Part shown: in pieces, positions 45,740-53,853 of the stretch
How the letters are laid out: every line of letters begins with the position of its first letter
Position numbering within the stretch: position 1 is the stretch's first letter
Assembly: GCF_040892595.1 (NCBI RefSeq)
Contig: NZ_JBFRYB010000002.1
Location: 124,001-188,000, forward strand
Direction of reading: 5' to 3'
Source: Zhongshania sp. R06B22
GTDB lineage: Bacteria > Pseudomonadota > Gammaproteobacteria > Pseudomonadales > Spongiibacteraceae
Length of the DNA: 64,000 nucleotides
Translations under genes and position numbers: made by a program
The notes under the pieces: generated by a model
The model's input: only the letters and a program-made list of their open reading frames with translations
What the model was told of the DNA's origin: nothing
The model's database searches: none

Positions 45740-46438
45740 ATGACTAATTCAAACGCTAAAAAGGTGTTAATGGTAATTACCTCGCATGCAGACTTAGGTA
45801 GTACCGGAGAAAAGACGGGCTTTTGGGTTGAGGAGTTTGCCGCGCCCTATTACGCCTTTGTAGACGCAGGTGCTCACGTGACACTAGCCTCACCTGCCGG
45901 TGGCCAGCCGCCAGTTGATCCAAAGAGTGAGTCGCCAGATGCTCAGACGGTGGCTACCCGCCGCTTTGACGAAGATACTGAGTCGCAGGCCTTATTGGCA
46001 AAAACGGCTAAGTTGAGCGACGTTAAGGCAGCAGACTATGACGCGGTATTTTATCCCGGTGGTCATGGGCCATTGTGGGACTTAACCGACAATGTCGAAT
46101 CCATCGCCTTAATTGAAAGCTTTTTAGCCGCCAATAAGCCCGTTGCTGCCGTCTGCCATGCAACGGCTGCCTTTTTGAATATTAAAGATGCAGCGGGTGA
46201 CTACGTTGTCAGCGGTAAGGCGGTAACAGGTTTCAGTAATACTGAAGAAGATGCGGTGCAATTAAGTGATGTGGTTCCCTTTCTTTTAGAAGATGAACTT
46301 GTTAAGCGTGGCGGTGACTACCAAAAAGTAGCTGACTGGCATGCGTTTGCTGTGCAAGATGGACTGCTTATTACTGGCCAAAATCCAGCAAGTTCGGAGC
46401 TCGCTGCAGAAAAATTATTAGCAGCTCTGGCGGCTTAG
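45740..46438 (+). CDS. DJ-1/PfpI-family protein (HchA-like, glyoxalase III type)
   Basis: 232 residues with the class I amidotransferase-like fold. The nucleophile elbow 'AAVCHATAA' holds the catalytic Cys with adjacent His, and 'FYPGGHGPLWDL' is the usual preceding strand; 'LLITGQNPASSELAA' closes the domain. Members act as glyoxalase III or on 2-oxoaldehydes. First gene of a two-gene operon with a YqhD-type aldehyde reductase (36-base gap), both divergent from LysR, consistent with detoxification of reactive aldehydes. Confidence 0.9.
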   Translation: MTNSNAKKVLMVITSHADLGSTGEKTGFWVEEFAAPYYAFVDAGAHVTLASPAGGQPPVDPKSESPDAQTVATRRFDEDTESQALLAKTAKLSDVKAADYDAVFYPGGHGPLWDLTDNVESIALIESFLAANKPVAAVCHATAAFLNIKDAAGDYVVSGKAVTGFSNTEEDAVQLSDVVPFLLEDELVKRGGDYQKVADWHAFAVQDGLLITGQNPASSELAAEKLLAALAA

Positions 46439-46474
46439 AACTGCCCTCTCTATTGAAACCAATAGGACATATAA

Positions 46475-47632
46475 ATGTTAAATTTTAGTTTTCAAAATAC
46501 GACCAAAATCCTGTTTGGCGAAGGCCAAATTAAGGCGATAAGCAAAGCAATACCCAAGGACGCGAAAGTGCTAGTCACCTATGGTGGCGGTTCAATTAAG
46601 GCCAATGGTGTTTACGAGCAGGTTGCTGCGGCATTGAGCGAGCACACTTGGTTTGAGTTTTCGGGTATTGAGCCAAATCCGACCTACGCCAATTTGATGA
46701 AAGCATTGGTTTCCATTCGTGAGCACGATGTCGACTATCTGCTGGCGGTAGGTGGCGGCTCTGTTGTTGACGGCACCAAATTTATCGCCGCGGCGGCCTT
46801 GTACGAGGGTGACGATCCCTGGGACTTTATTGCCAAGGGTCAGCCTATCAAGCAGGCACTGCCGATGGGCTGTGTGCTAACTCTACCGGCAACGGGTTCA
46901 GAGTCGAATACCGGCGCGGTAGTTACCCGTGACGGTAATAAGCTGCCCTTTAGCAGCCCTTTGTTGCGGCCCTTGTTTGCAGTGCTTGATCCGGCAGTGA
47001 CGCTGTCCTTGTCTGATCGCCAAATTAGCAACGGTGTCGTCGATGCCTTTGTTCATACCATGGAGCAATACCTTACCTACAGCGTTAATGGCAAAGTGCA
47101 GGACCGTTTCGCTGAGAGCCTATTGCTCACTCTGATTGAAGAGGGGCCAAAAGCGCTAGCCGCCGACACCAAAAATGATTTAGATGTTCGCGGCAATATC
47201 ATGTGGGCGGCGACCATGGCGTTGAATGGTCTGATTGGTTCCGGTGTGCCCCAGGATTGGTCAACGCATATGATTGCGCATGAGCTAACCGGTGCCTACG
47301 GCATTGACCACGCTCGTACTTTGTCCATCGTCTTGCCCGCAGTGATGAAAATTCGCAAAGAGGCCAAGCGTGATAAATTATTGCAGTATGCGCAGCGTAT
47401 ATGGAATCTAACTGATGGTGACGAAGATACGCGTATTCAGCGTGCTATTGAGTTGACAGAGCAATTCTTTACCGCCATGCAAGTGCCGACGCGGCTATCT
47501 CATGTTGACTTAGCTGAGGCGCAGATTGATGGTTTGATCGAAAAGCTCACTCAGCATGGCATGGTGAAATTAGGTGAACACAAGGCTGTTACGCCCGATG
47601 TCAGCCGTGAAATCTTAGTCGCTGCGCTTTAG
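46475..47632 (+). CDS. yqhD: Iron-containing alcohol dehydrogenase, YqhD type (NADPH aldehyde reductase)
   Basis: 385 residues. NADP-binding N-terminal domain with 'VLVTYGGGSIKANGVYEQ', the metal-site His/Asp region 'VDAFVHTMEQYL' and 'WSTHMIAHELTGAYGIDH', as in YqhD/BdhA. Acts on short to medium aldehydes using NADPH with a divalent metal. Last gene of the operon; a hairpin follows. Confidence 0.92.
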   Translation: MLNFSFQNTTKILFGEGQIKAISKAIPKDAKVLVTYGGGSIKANGVYEQVAAALSEHTWFEFSGIEPNPTYANLMKALVSIREHDVDYLLAVGGGSVVDGTKFIAAAALYEGDDPWDFIAKGQPIKQALPMGCVLTLPATGSESNTGAVVTRDGNKLPFSSPLLRPLFAVLDPAVTLSLSDRQISNGVVDAFVHTMEQYLTYSVNGKVQDRFAESLLLTLIEEGPKALAADTKNDLDVRGNIMWAATMALNGLIGSGVPQDWSTHMIAHELTGAYGIDHARTLSIVLPAVMKIRKEAKRDKLLQYAQRIWNLTDGDEDTRIQRAIELTEQFFTAMQVPTRLSHVDLAEAQIDGLIEKLTQHGMVKLGEHKAVTPDVSREILVAAL

Positions 47633-47642
47633 GACTAAAATA

Positions 47643-47677
47643 AATGGCAAGATCAATCTCGCATTGATCTTGCCATT
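47643..47677. terminator. Hairpin between convergent genes
   Basis: A 14-bp perfect stem AATGGCAAGATCAA (47643-47656) with TTGATCTTGCCATT (47664-47677), 7-base loop, with T-rich sequence on both sides. Likely bidirectional terminator for yqhD and the minus-strand hydrolase. Confidence 0.7.
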
Positions 47678-47809
47678 ATCATTAGCTTTATTCCGGCTTC
47701 ACAGGATGAGATTTGTCGACTTTAAGTGGATTTTTTGAAAACGTGGATCTCAAATTCATCGCGACTGCTATTTGTAATAAAGATCAATCAAGGACAAAAA
47801 TGCCGTCGA

Positions 47810-48802
47810 TTACTGATTGATGACTTTATCAAACGCCTCGCTAAATCTGCGATAGTCTTCATATTGCGGCATATGACCTAGACCATCTAGCTCTATAAGC
47901 GTTGAGCCTTTAATCATACTTTGGGCGTTCTTGCCGAGCTTGTCATATTCTCCAAGCGTTCTGGTGACACCCTCTTTTAACCAAGCCCGACCGGGTCCGG
48001 TTTTATCCCTAGTTCCAATAATCAAGTATGTTTTATTCTCGATTTGTGAAAATCTAGCGACGATGTTCTCTGAAAATATGGGGCCGTAGCTTAAGGCATT
48101 ATTCCAGGCAACAAGCTTCCAGTCTTCTCCGGCAAGCATTCCCTTTAGCGGGCTCAAAAGTGCCTCGTAGTCACTTGACCATTTGCCATCATAATAATTG
48201 GCCTTTTGATAACGTCTGGCTTTTTCAATTGTGGTGCCAAGCTCAAGCTGATAGAAGAAGTTAATGTCTTTATGTTCTGCATATTGGCTGTAGTCTTCCA
48301 AGCCAATAGGATTGATGAGTATGAGCTTATTTACCGCTGTACTGTAATTGGCAGCAAATGTAATTGCTAACATACCTCCCATCGAATGGCCGACAAGATC
48401 AAATTTTTTGATATTCAAACTATCTAGTAGTAATTTAGTATTCAAGCCTAGTTGGCCAAAGCTGTATTGGTAATAAGCTGGCTTGGAAGATTTACCAAAA
48501 CCGATCTGATCCGGCATGATGACCCGATAATTTTTCTGGAGTAAGCCTTTGGCAATCCTTTCCCAGTAATACGCTGAAAAGTTTTTACCATGGAGTAAGA
48601 CAATGACCTTTTGTGCGTCTTTGTCCCCTATATCCATATAGCGCATTTTTAGGTCTTGGTTTTGAGAGTTGAAGTTGAAAGTATTGACGGTAAAAGGGTA
48701 GTCAAAGCCGTCAAGCTCTTTATTATATACTGGCGATTCATCAGCATAGGAGATTGTAGATAGCGTGAGAACAGACACCAAAACCAATAGCAACGTTTTC
48801 AT
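47810..48802 (-). CDS. Secreted alpha/beta hydrolase
   Basis: 330 residues from the ATG at 48802 (GAGG ribosome-binding site), with a clear signal peptide (KTLLLVLVSVLTLSTISYA). Fold motifs: oxyanion 'VIVLLHGKNFSAYYW', nucleophile elbow 'VGHSMGGM', and catalytic His in 'DGLGHMPQYED'. Periplasmic esterase or lactonase of the 2-hydroxymuconic-semialdehyde-hydrolase type. Composition is AT-richer and Lys/Asn/Tyr-richer than neighbours, a hint of lateral transfer. Confidence 0.85.
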   Translation of the reverse strand: MKTLLLVLVSVLTLSTISYADESPVYNKELDGFDYPFTVNTFNFNSQNQDLKMRYMDIGDKDAQKVIVLLHGKNFSAYYWERIAKGLLQKNYRVIMPDQIGFGKSSKPAYYQYSFGQLGLNTKLLLDSLNIKKFDLVGHSMGGMLAITFAANYSTAVNKLILINPIGLEDYSQYAEHKDINFFYQLELGTTIEKARRYQKANYYDGKWSSDYEALLSPLKGMLAGEDWKLVAWNNALSYGPIFSENIVARFSQIENKTYLIIGTRDKTGPGRAWLKEGVTRTLGEYDKLGKNAQSMIKGSTLIELDGLGHMPQYEDYRRFSEAFDKVINQ

Positions 48803-48833
48803 AAAAACCTCATAGGCCAAGTTTCTTGCTAGC

Positions 48834-49205
48834 TTATTCTTTAGCTTCCATTTTCGCCTTCAAATCAGCAAATGGACTATATGTAGCGGCTTTTACTTCT
48901 GACTTTGCGCTGCTGCCATATCGCACATGGTTGGCAAATTTTGTGTGCTCTTCATCATGACAATAAATACACAGTAACTCCCAGTTGCTGCCATCACTTG
49001 GGTTGTTGTCATGATTGTGATCAACATGATGCACTGTTAATTCGGAGAGATTCTTGCGGTCAAATTCTCTCGTACAACGACCGCAAATCCACGGGTAAAT
49101 TTTTAAGGCTTTTTCGCGATACCCAGACTCTCTTTTGGCATTGTATTTAATCTGCTCGGCGCGAACTTGATCATATTTACTCATACTTGATTTTTCAGTG
49201 CTCAT
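48834..49205 (-). CDS. yajD: HNH nuclease family protein YajD
   Basis: 123 residues from the ATG at 49205; the frame extends upstream to 49244 but without a ribosome-binding site. The sequence is closely collinear with YajD: 'ESGYREKALKIYPWICGRC', 'ELTVHHVDHNHDNNP', 'NWELLCIYCHDEEH', with the two CxxC zinc pairs and the HNH His residues intact, and 'YSPFADLKAKME' at the C-terminus. Function of YajD is not established; the domain is a metal-dependent nuclease fold. Not linked to restriction or phage genes here. Confidence 0.88.
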   Translation of the reverse strand: MSTEKSSMSKYDQVRAEQIKYNAKRESGYREKALKIYPWICGRCTREFDRKNLSELTVHHVDHNHDNNPSDGSNWELLCIYCHDEEHTKFANHVRYGSSAKSEVKAATYSPFADLKAKMEAKE

Positions 49206-49433
49206 ACGTTTTAAACTCTTATTCAATGAACATTCTATTGCCATAAAAGCGCTCAGAGCTTACAGGTACAGTAGATATAATAATCACTGTAGAGCCTGTG
49301 AGAGCGTGTTGTAACACTAACATACTAAGTCTAACTGCAGATTGTGTATTGCAATATCTATCTGCCATGGTTTTCAGTGGTGGCTACAAGATGTGGAGCC
49401 TGTACTGTGGTAACGGTGAAAAGCGTTTGTAGC

Positions 49434-49658
49434 TTAATGATCACTATTTAAAATAATTTTTACTGATGAGTATGTCGAGACGCTGTAAGGGACTAGATAA
49501 GTAAGAATAATTTGCAAGATATTCTGCTTGCTTAAGCTAAGGCTGAATATTGCCGAGCTATGATTTATCAGTGCCAGTACGGTGCCGACCAGTAGGCAGA
49601 CCTTAAATGCTGTGCGATATACATTTGGCTGTAAAGCGGCTTCGAGAAATTTAAGCAT
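49434..49658 (-). CDS. nrtS: Small two-helix membrane protein, NrtS-like nitrate/nitrite transporter
   Basis: 74 residues with two hydrophobic helices (about 17-39 and 45-65). The pattern 'AALQPNVYRTAFKVCLLVGT', 'LALINH', and 'ILTYLVPYSVSTYSSV' fits the NrtS family as I know it, a compact nitrate/nitrite transporter first described in marine cyanobacteria with single-gene homologues in other bacteria. Too small to be a classical transporter, so likely oligomeric. No nitrate reductase adjoins. Assignment from memory of a short family; I consider it likely. Confidence 0.65.
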   Translation of the reverse strand: MLKFLEAALQPNVYRTAFKVCLLVGTVLALINHSSAIFSLSLSKQNILQIILTYLVPYSVSTYSSVKIILNSDH

Positions 49659-49796
49659 TTGCTATTCCGGCTATTATTGTTATGTAAAATTTGAGTGCCA
49701 GTAAAAAGGCTTCTGCCGGCAGATCAATCCACGATGCTGGCTGTACCTTTACCCCGCGGCATTCCCTCGGCTGGTGTTAGCTTGCGTTTAAATTGA

Positions 49797-50447
49797 TTAA
49801 TCCACAAGTGGGTTGATTAGTCCGCGGATCAAGCGGCTATTCACGCGAACTAAGACCGTTCGCGGAGAGCGGTAGTCTTCTAATAACCAGTGCAGTGCCG
49901 ATTGGCTGATCGCACCTACCAGTGAGATCCCGGTGATGCGAGTTTCCTCTTTTGGTAGAGGCCAATCTGGCTGCATGGCTTTTCCTAGGAACAGCAGTAA
50001 ATCGGCGAATTGCTGGATGCGACTTGTGTACATTGCGTCGATGCGCGGGCTAACGCCAAGGACTTCTAGCCAGCATACGCGAGCCACTCGGGAATTTTCA
50101 AAGGCGGTGAAAAATGCCTCAAGGCCGGCATCGATCTGGCTGGCTGGGTGCTGCTGGCTTGCTGAGGCGGTAATCGCCGCCATGACCTGTGCTTGGATCT
50201 GGTCTAGCGACGCCGTATAGACCGCAGCCAATAGATCTTCGGTATCACTAAATGTTTTGTAGAAGTAGCGGTCGGTGAGACCGGCCTGCTTGCACAGCAT
50301 TCTGACGGTGGTGGCGCGGTAACCGACGGTGCCAAAGAGTTCTAAGCCGGCATCCATGAACTGCTGACGTTGTCGGGATAGGCGCTCGGCAGCGCTTTCG
50401 CCACCGTAGGTGCGTCCCGGGTTTGCTTGTTGTTCATTTTTTTGCAT
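49797..50447 (-). CDS. TetR-family transcriptional regulator
   Basis: 216 residues from ATG 50447; the frame can extend to a TTG at 50465. The N-terminal helix-turn-helix is 'LELFGTVGYRATTVRMLCKQAGLTDRYFYKTF', written here in two parts: 'FGTVGYRATTVRMLCKQ' then 'AGLTDRYFYKTF'. A TetR C-terminal ligand domain follows. Divergent from the BVMO-SDR-hydrolase-SDR operon with a 96-base gap containing a dyad, so it probably represses that operon until the pathway substrate appears. Confidence 0.92.
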   Translation of the reverse strand: MQKNEQQANPGRTYGGESAAERLSRQRQQFMDAGLELFGTVGYRATTVRMLCKQAGLTDRYFYKTFSDTEDLLAAVYTASLDQIQAQVMAAITASASQQHPASQIDAGLEAFFTAFENSRVARVCWLEVLGVSPRIDAMYTSRIQQFADLLLFLGKAMQPDWPLPKEETRITGISLVGAISQSALHWLLEDYRSPRTVLVRVNSRLIRGLINPLVD

Positions 50448-50456
50448 ATGAGTATT

Positions 50457-50501
50457 TGACGACAAGCGCCATCAGAAGTAAAGTGATGTTATTCGTCGTC
50501 A
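50457..50501. promoter_or_regulatory. Candidate TetR operator dyad
   Basis: TGACGAC (50457-50463) and GTCGTCA (50495-50501) form a 7-bp inverted repeat between the TetR gene and the BVMO operon. The long spacing is atypical for a single TetR site but could mark two sites or flank a promoter. Confidence 0.3.
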
Positions 50502-50543
50502 CATTAATTGTTTTTCGCTTCAGCACTCAGAGAGAGTCAGAAT

Positions 50544-52010
50544 ATGCAGGCAAAGCATTGTTATCGGGTTGTCATTATTGGTAGTGGATTTGGCGGGCAG
50601 TGCGCCGCGATGCGTTTGCAGGAACAGGGTATCAACGATATTCGGATTCTTGAGCGCCGCGACTTTATGGGGGGCACCTGGTGTCAGAATAGCTATCCGG
50701 GTGCGGCGGTGGACGTGCAGTCGCCCTTGTATTCTATTTCGTCTGAGCCCTACGCTTGGTCGCAAATGTTTGCAGAGCAGGATGAGTTGGAGCGCTACAC
50801 CAATAAAGTGATCGATAAGCATGGCCTGCGCGATAAAACCACGCTAAACGCCAATGTGAAACAGGTGCAGTGGGATGACGCTGCCAAGCGTTGGGTGCTT
50901 GAGACCGAAGCCGCGGGGACGTTTGAGGCGCAGATCCTGATAAATGCGTCCGGCCCCTTGAGTACACCGGTCATTCCCAACTTCCCCGGCCGCGACACTT
51001 TCAAAGGTAAAAGCTTCCATACCAATAGCTGGGATCATTCTTATGATTACAGCGGTAAGCGTGTGGCTATTGTTGGCAGTGGCGCAAGTGCCGCCCAGGT
51101 GATCCCCGCGATTGCGGCAGAGGTCGGTGAACTGCATGTATTTCAGCGCAGCCCGCATTGGGTATTGCCGCGGCCAGATCGCAAGTTTTCATCATGGCAG
51201 CGCAAGCTGCTTGGTATCAAACCACTCTACAAGGCCCTACGCTGGGCGATCTACTGGGGCTTGGAGGCTCGTGTTATTGGCTTCAAGTATTCAAAAACAA
51301 TGCTTCATTTGGTTGGTGGTCGTGTTGCCCTGAAGCATCTTGAAAAACAAGTCGCAGATCCGCTGCTGCGCAAAAAGCTGACGCCGGATTTCACCATCGG
51401 CTGCAAGCGGATCATCCTCTCAAGTACCTTGTATCCCGCGCTGTCTCAAAAAAATGTAACGGTGCATGACAAGCAGGATGGTATTGCGGCGGTTAATGAG
51501 AACGGCATACTGACAAGCCAGGGGCAGCAGATTGATGTAGATCTGATTGTATGGTCTACCGGCTATGACGCTACCGATGGTGTTATCTCCTATCCGGTGA
51601 TTGGTAAAGACAGCGTGAGCCTCGCCTCGGTCTGGGAAGCGTTTCCGCGGGCCTACCTCGGCACTGCCATTCCGGCTTTCCCTAATTTCTTTGTTGTCAC
51701 CGGTCCCAATACTGGTATCGGCCACACCTCGGCAATTTTTATTATTGAATCGCAAATGAAGTACATCACCGACAGTATTGCCGAGCTGGATAAGTCCGGT
51801 AAGCAATCCATTGAGGTGCGGCCCGAAGCCGAAGCTGAGTACACCCAAATGGTGCATTCAGAAATGGAAAAAACGGTTTGGAAGTGGGGCGGTTGCACGA
51901 GCTGGTATCAGAGTAAAAGTGGCCACGTTATTGCCATGTTCCCCGGTTTTAGTTTCACCTATCGTCGGCTTGCCAGCCGCTTCAAATCAAAACACCACCT
52001 AATGAATTGA
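50544..52010 (+). CDS. Flavin-containing Baeyer-Villiger monooxygenase
   Basis: 488 residues from ATG 50544 (AGAGAG ribosome-binding site). Two Rossmann motifs: FAD 'VVIIGSGFGGQCAA' (about 9-22) and NADPH 'VAIVGSGASAAQVIP' (about 176-190). Between them the BVMO fingerprint F153-x-G155-x3-H159-x3-W163 (FKGKSFHTNSWD). It converts ketones to esters or lactones using NADPH and O2. Type I by sequence. First gene of an operon with SDR, hydrolase, SDR, whose activities would supply the ketone and open the ester. Substrate unknown: cyclic ketone, long-chain ketone or steroid-like compounds fit. Confidence 0.93.
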   Translation: MQAKHCYRVVIIGSGFGGQCAAMRLQEQGINDIRILERRDFMGGTWCQNSYPGAAVDVQSPLYSISSEPYAWSQMFAEQDELERYTNKVIDKHGLRDKTTLNANVKQVQWDDAAKRWVLETEAAGTFEAQILINASGPLSTPVIPNFPGRDTFKGKSFHTNSWDHSYDYSGKRVAIVGSGASAAQVIPAIAAEVGELHVFQRSPHWVLPRPDRKFSSWQRKLLGIKPLYKALRWAIYWGLEARVIGFKYSKTMLHLVGGRVALKHLEKQVADPLLRKKLTPDFTIGCKRIILSSTLYPALSQKNVTVHDKQDGIAAVNENGILTSQGQQIDVDLIVWSTGYDATDGVISYPVIGKDSVSLASVWEAFPRAYLGTAIPAFPNFFVVTGPNTGIGHTSAIFIIESQMKYITDSIAELDKSGKQSIEVRPEAEAEYTQMVHSEMEKTVWKWGGCTSWYQSKSGHVIAMFPGFSFTYRRLASRFKSKHHLMN

Positions 52011-52020
52011 GACTGATGAC

Positions 52021-52887
52021 ATGAATAACTTTAAAAATAAGATTGTGGTTGTCACGGGTGCGGGTTCGGGTATGGGCCGCGCCTATGCGCTGGAATTTGC
52101 CAAACTTGGAGCGCGGCTAGCCCTTAACGACTACGACAGCGCAGGCCTTGCTGAAACCGTTGAGCTACTGCGCGAGGCCGGTGAAGTAGAGCTTTATACC
52201 GCCACCTTTGATGTGGCAGACCGGGCGGCGATGGCAGGTTTTGCAGATGAAGTGAAAAGTGTTTTGGGTAACGCCCATGTGATTATTAATAACGCCGGTA
52301 TCTCGGGTGCTGGAAAGCCGGTGTGGGCGACGCCACTTGCCACAATTGAACGGGTGATGGGCATCAACTTCTACGGGGTAGTGCACGGCACCCAAGTTTT
52401 TCTGCCCCAGTTGATTGAGAATGGCGAGGGTGCAGTGGTTAATGTGTCTAGTATTTTCGGCCTTATCGGCCCACCCAATAATAGTGAATACAGTGCCTCT
52501 AAGTTTGCCGTGCGTGGCTTCACCGAGTCGCTTATGGTCGAGTTGCATGACAGCCCAATCAGCGTGCATCTTGTGCACCCGGGCGGCATTGCTACCAATA
52601 TTGCCAATATGCCCCAGCATCAGGCATTTTCAGACAAATACCTGTCAACGCCGCCCGAGCAAATTGTTCGCCACGTGATCCGTGGTATTCGCCGCGGCAC
52701 ACCCAAAATTGTGTACGGCCGGGATTCCTTTAAGACTTGGCTGGGCGCGAATCTGGTTCCGCTGCGTTTATTAAATAAATTGATATGGCACGACATGCGC
52801 AAGGTTCTCGACCGCAGCGATTATCCGCCGCAGCCCTCTGCCATGCGTGATCTGTCTACGTCAGAAAAAGAAGGTAATGCAGAATGA
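52021..52887 (+). CDS. Short-chain dehydrogenase/reductase
   Basis: 288 residues. TGAGSGMG (12-19), NNAG (about 89-92), catalytic region 'NVSSIFGLIGPPN' and Tyr-Lys in 'YSASKFAVRGF'. Asp after beta-2 ('LALNDYDS') suggests NAD. The C-terminal 'RRGTPKIVYGRDSF' is typical of SDRs acting on larger hydrophobic alcohols. Starts 10 bases after the BVMO gene and overlaps the next gene by 4 bases. Probably oxidises the alcohol feeding the BVMO or the alcohol released after hydrolysis. Confidence 0.9.
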   Translation: MNNFKNKIVVVTGAGSGMGRAYALEFAKLGARLALNDYDSAGLAETVELLREAGEVELYTATFDVADRAAMAGFADEVKSVLGNAHVIINNAGISGAGKPVWATPLATIERVMGINFYGVVHGTQVFLPQLIENGEGAVVNVSSIFGLIGPPNNSEYSASKFAVRGFTESLMVELHDSPISVHLVHPGGIATNIANMPQHQAFSDKYLSTPPEQIVRHVIRGIRRGTPKIVYGRDSFKTWLGANLVPLRLLNKLIWHDMRKVLDRSDYPPQPSAMRDLSTSEKEGNAE

Positions 52888-53825
52888 AGAAGCCCCTTGT
52901 TGTTGCCCTAATCAGCATAGTGATTGGCTTTGCCATCTGGGCTGGCGTCACCTATCCGCGCATTGGTGGTGAGGTGTTGGCACTAGCCAGTAAGATTGAA
53001 ACCACGCTCTATGGACTGCACCGCGCTGAGATAGAAATCAGCGATAGCCGCCTTATGAGCTGGCAGGGCGGGCCAAAAGACAGCGCGGAAACCGTGGTCA
53101 TGCTTCATGGCTACAGCTCAGAAAAGACCGTGTGGATGCGCTTTGCCAGTCATTTTACTGACCGTTATCGAGTGCTGATCTTAGATCTCCCAGGCCATGG
53201 TGAAACGGCCTTTGATCCCGCGCTCAAATACGACTCAGTGAGTCAGGGTGAGCGTGTGCTGCAAGCTCTGGATGCACTGGGTGTTGCCAAGGCGCATATC
53301 ATCGGTAATTCGATGGGCGGCTTTATCGCCGCGCAGATTGCTCTGCACCATCCAGAGCGGGTGCGGAGCGCGACGCTGATCGATCCTGCGGGGGTGGTAG
53401 CGCCAAATACCAGTGATATGGAGCGGATGCGCGCCCTCGGCCGCAATCCATTTGAGATGAGCAGCCGTGAGGAGTTTGACACCTTCTACGCCATGACCAT
53501 GTCGCAGCCGCCTTGGTTGCCACGAATGATATTGGACTATATGGCGGACGACTATATTGCGCGGCGTGAATCACTGGCGCGTATTTTTCACGACTTCCAT
53601 GACGTCGACATGCTCGACACGCGGCTCTCTGAGTTTGGTGTGCCGGTGTTGCTGCTGTGGGGTGAGCGCGACCGTCTGTTGGACATCAGCAGCGCTGAAG
53701 TATGGAGGCAGGGCATTCCTGGCGCGCAACTCATCACTTATCCAGAACTCGGGCATATGCCGATGCTAGAAGATGCCTCAGGTAGTTCCCGCGATGTTCT
53801 GGATTTTATCGCCAAGCATCAGTAA
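52884..53825 (+). CDS. Membrane-anchored alpha/beta hydrolase
   Basis: 313 residues. N-terminal signal anchor (LVVALISIVIGFAIWAGV) followed by a MhpC/XylF-like hydrolase: 'VVMLHGYSSEKTVWMRFA', 'LDLPGHGETAFD', nucleophile elbow 'IGNSMGGFIAA', Asp in 'LWGERDRLLD' and His in 'PELGHMPMLED'. Starts within the end of the SDR gene (ATGA overlap). It should hydrolyse the ester made by the BVMO, probably at the membrane on a hydrophobic substrate. Confidence 0.9.
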   Translation: MKKPLVVALISIVIGFAIWAGVTYPRIGGEVLALASKIETTLYGLHRAEIEISDSRLMSWQGGPKDSAETVVMLHGYSSEKTVWMRFASHFTDRYRVLILDLPGHGETAFDPALKYDSVSQGERVLQALDALGVAKAHIIGNSMGGFIAAQIALHHPERVRSATLIDPAGVVAPNTSDMERMRALGRNPFEMSSREEFDTFYAMTMSQPPWLPRMILDYMADDYIARRESLARIFHDFHDVDMLDTRLSEFGVPVLLLWGERDRLLDISSAEVWRQGIPGAQLITYPELGHMPMLEDASGSSRDVLDFIAKHQ

Positions 53826-53853
53826 ATATCGTTCTCTCTAATAGGCAGCAAGC

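Noticed and set aside
48834..49205. HNH protein as a restriction or phage endonuclease
   Set aside because: Sequence follows the widespread YajD family along its length, and no methylase or phage gene is nearby.
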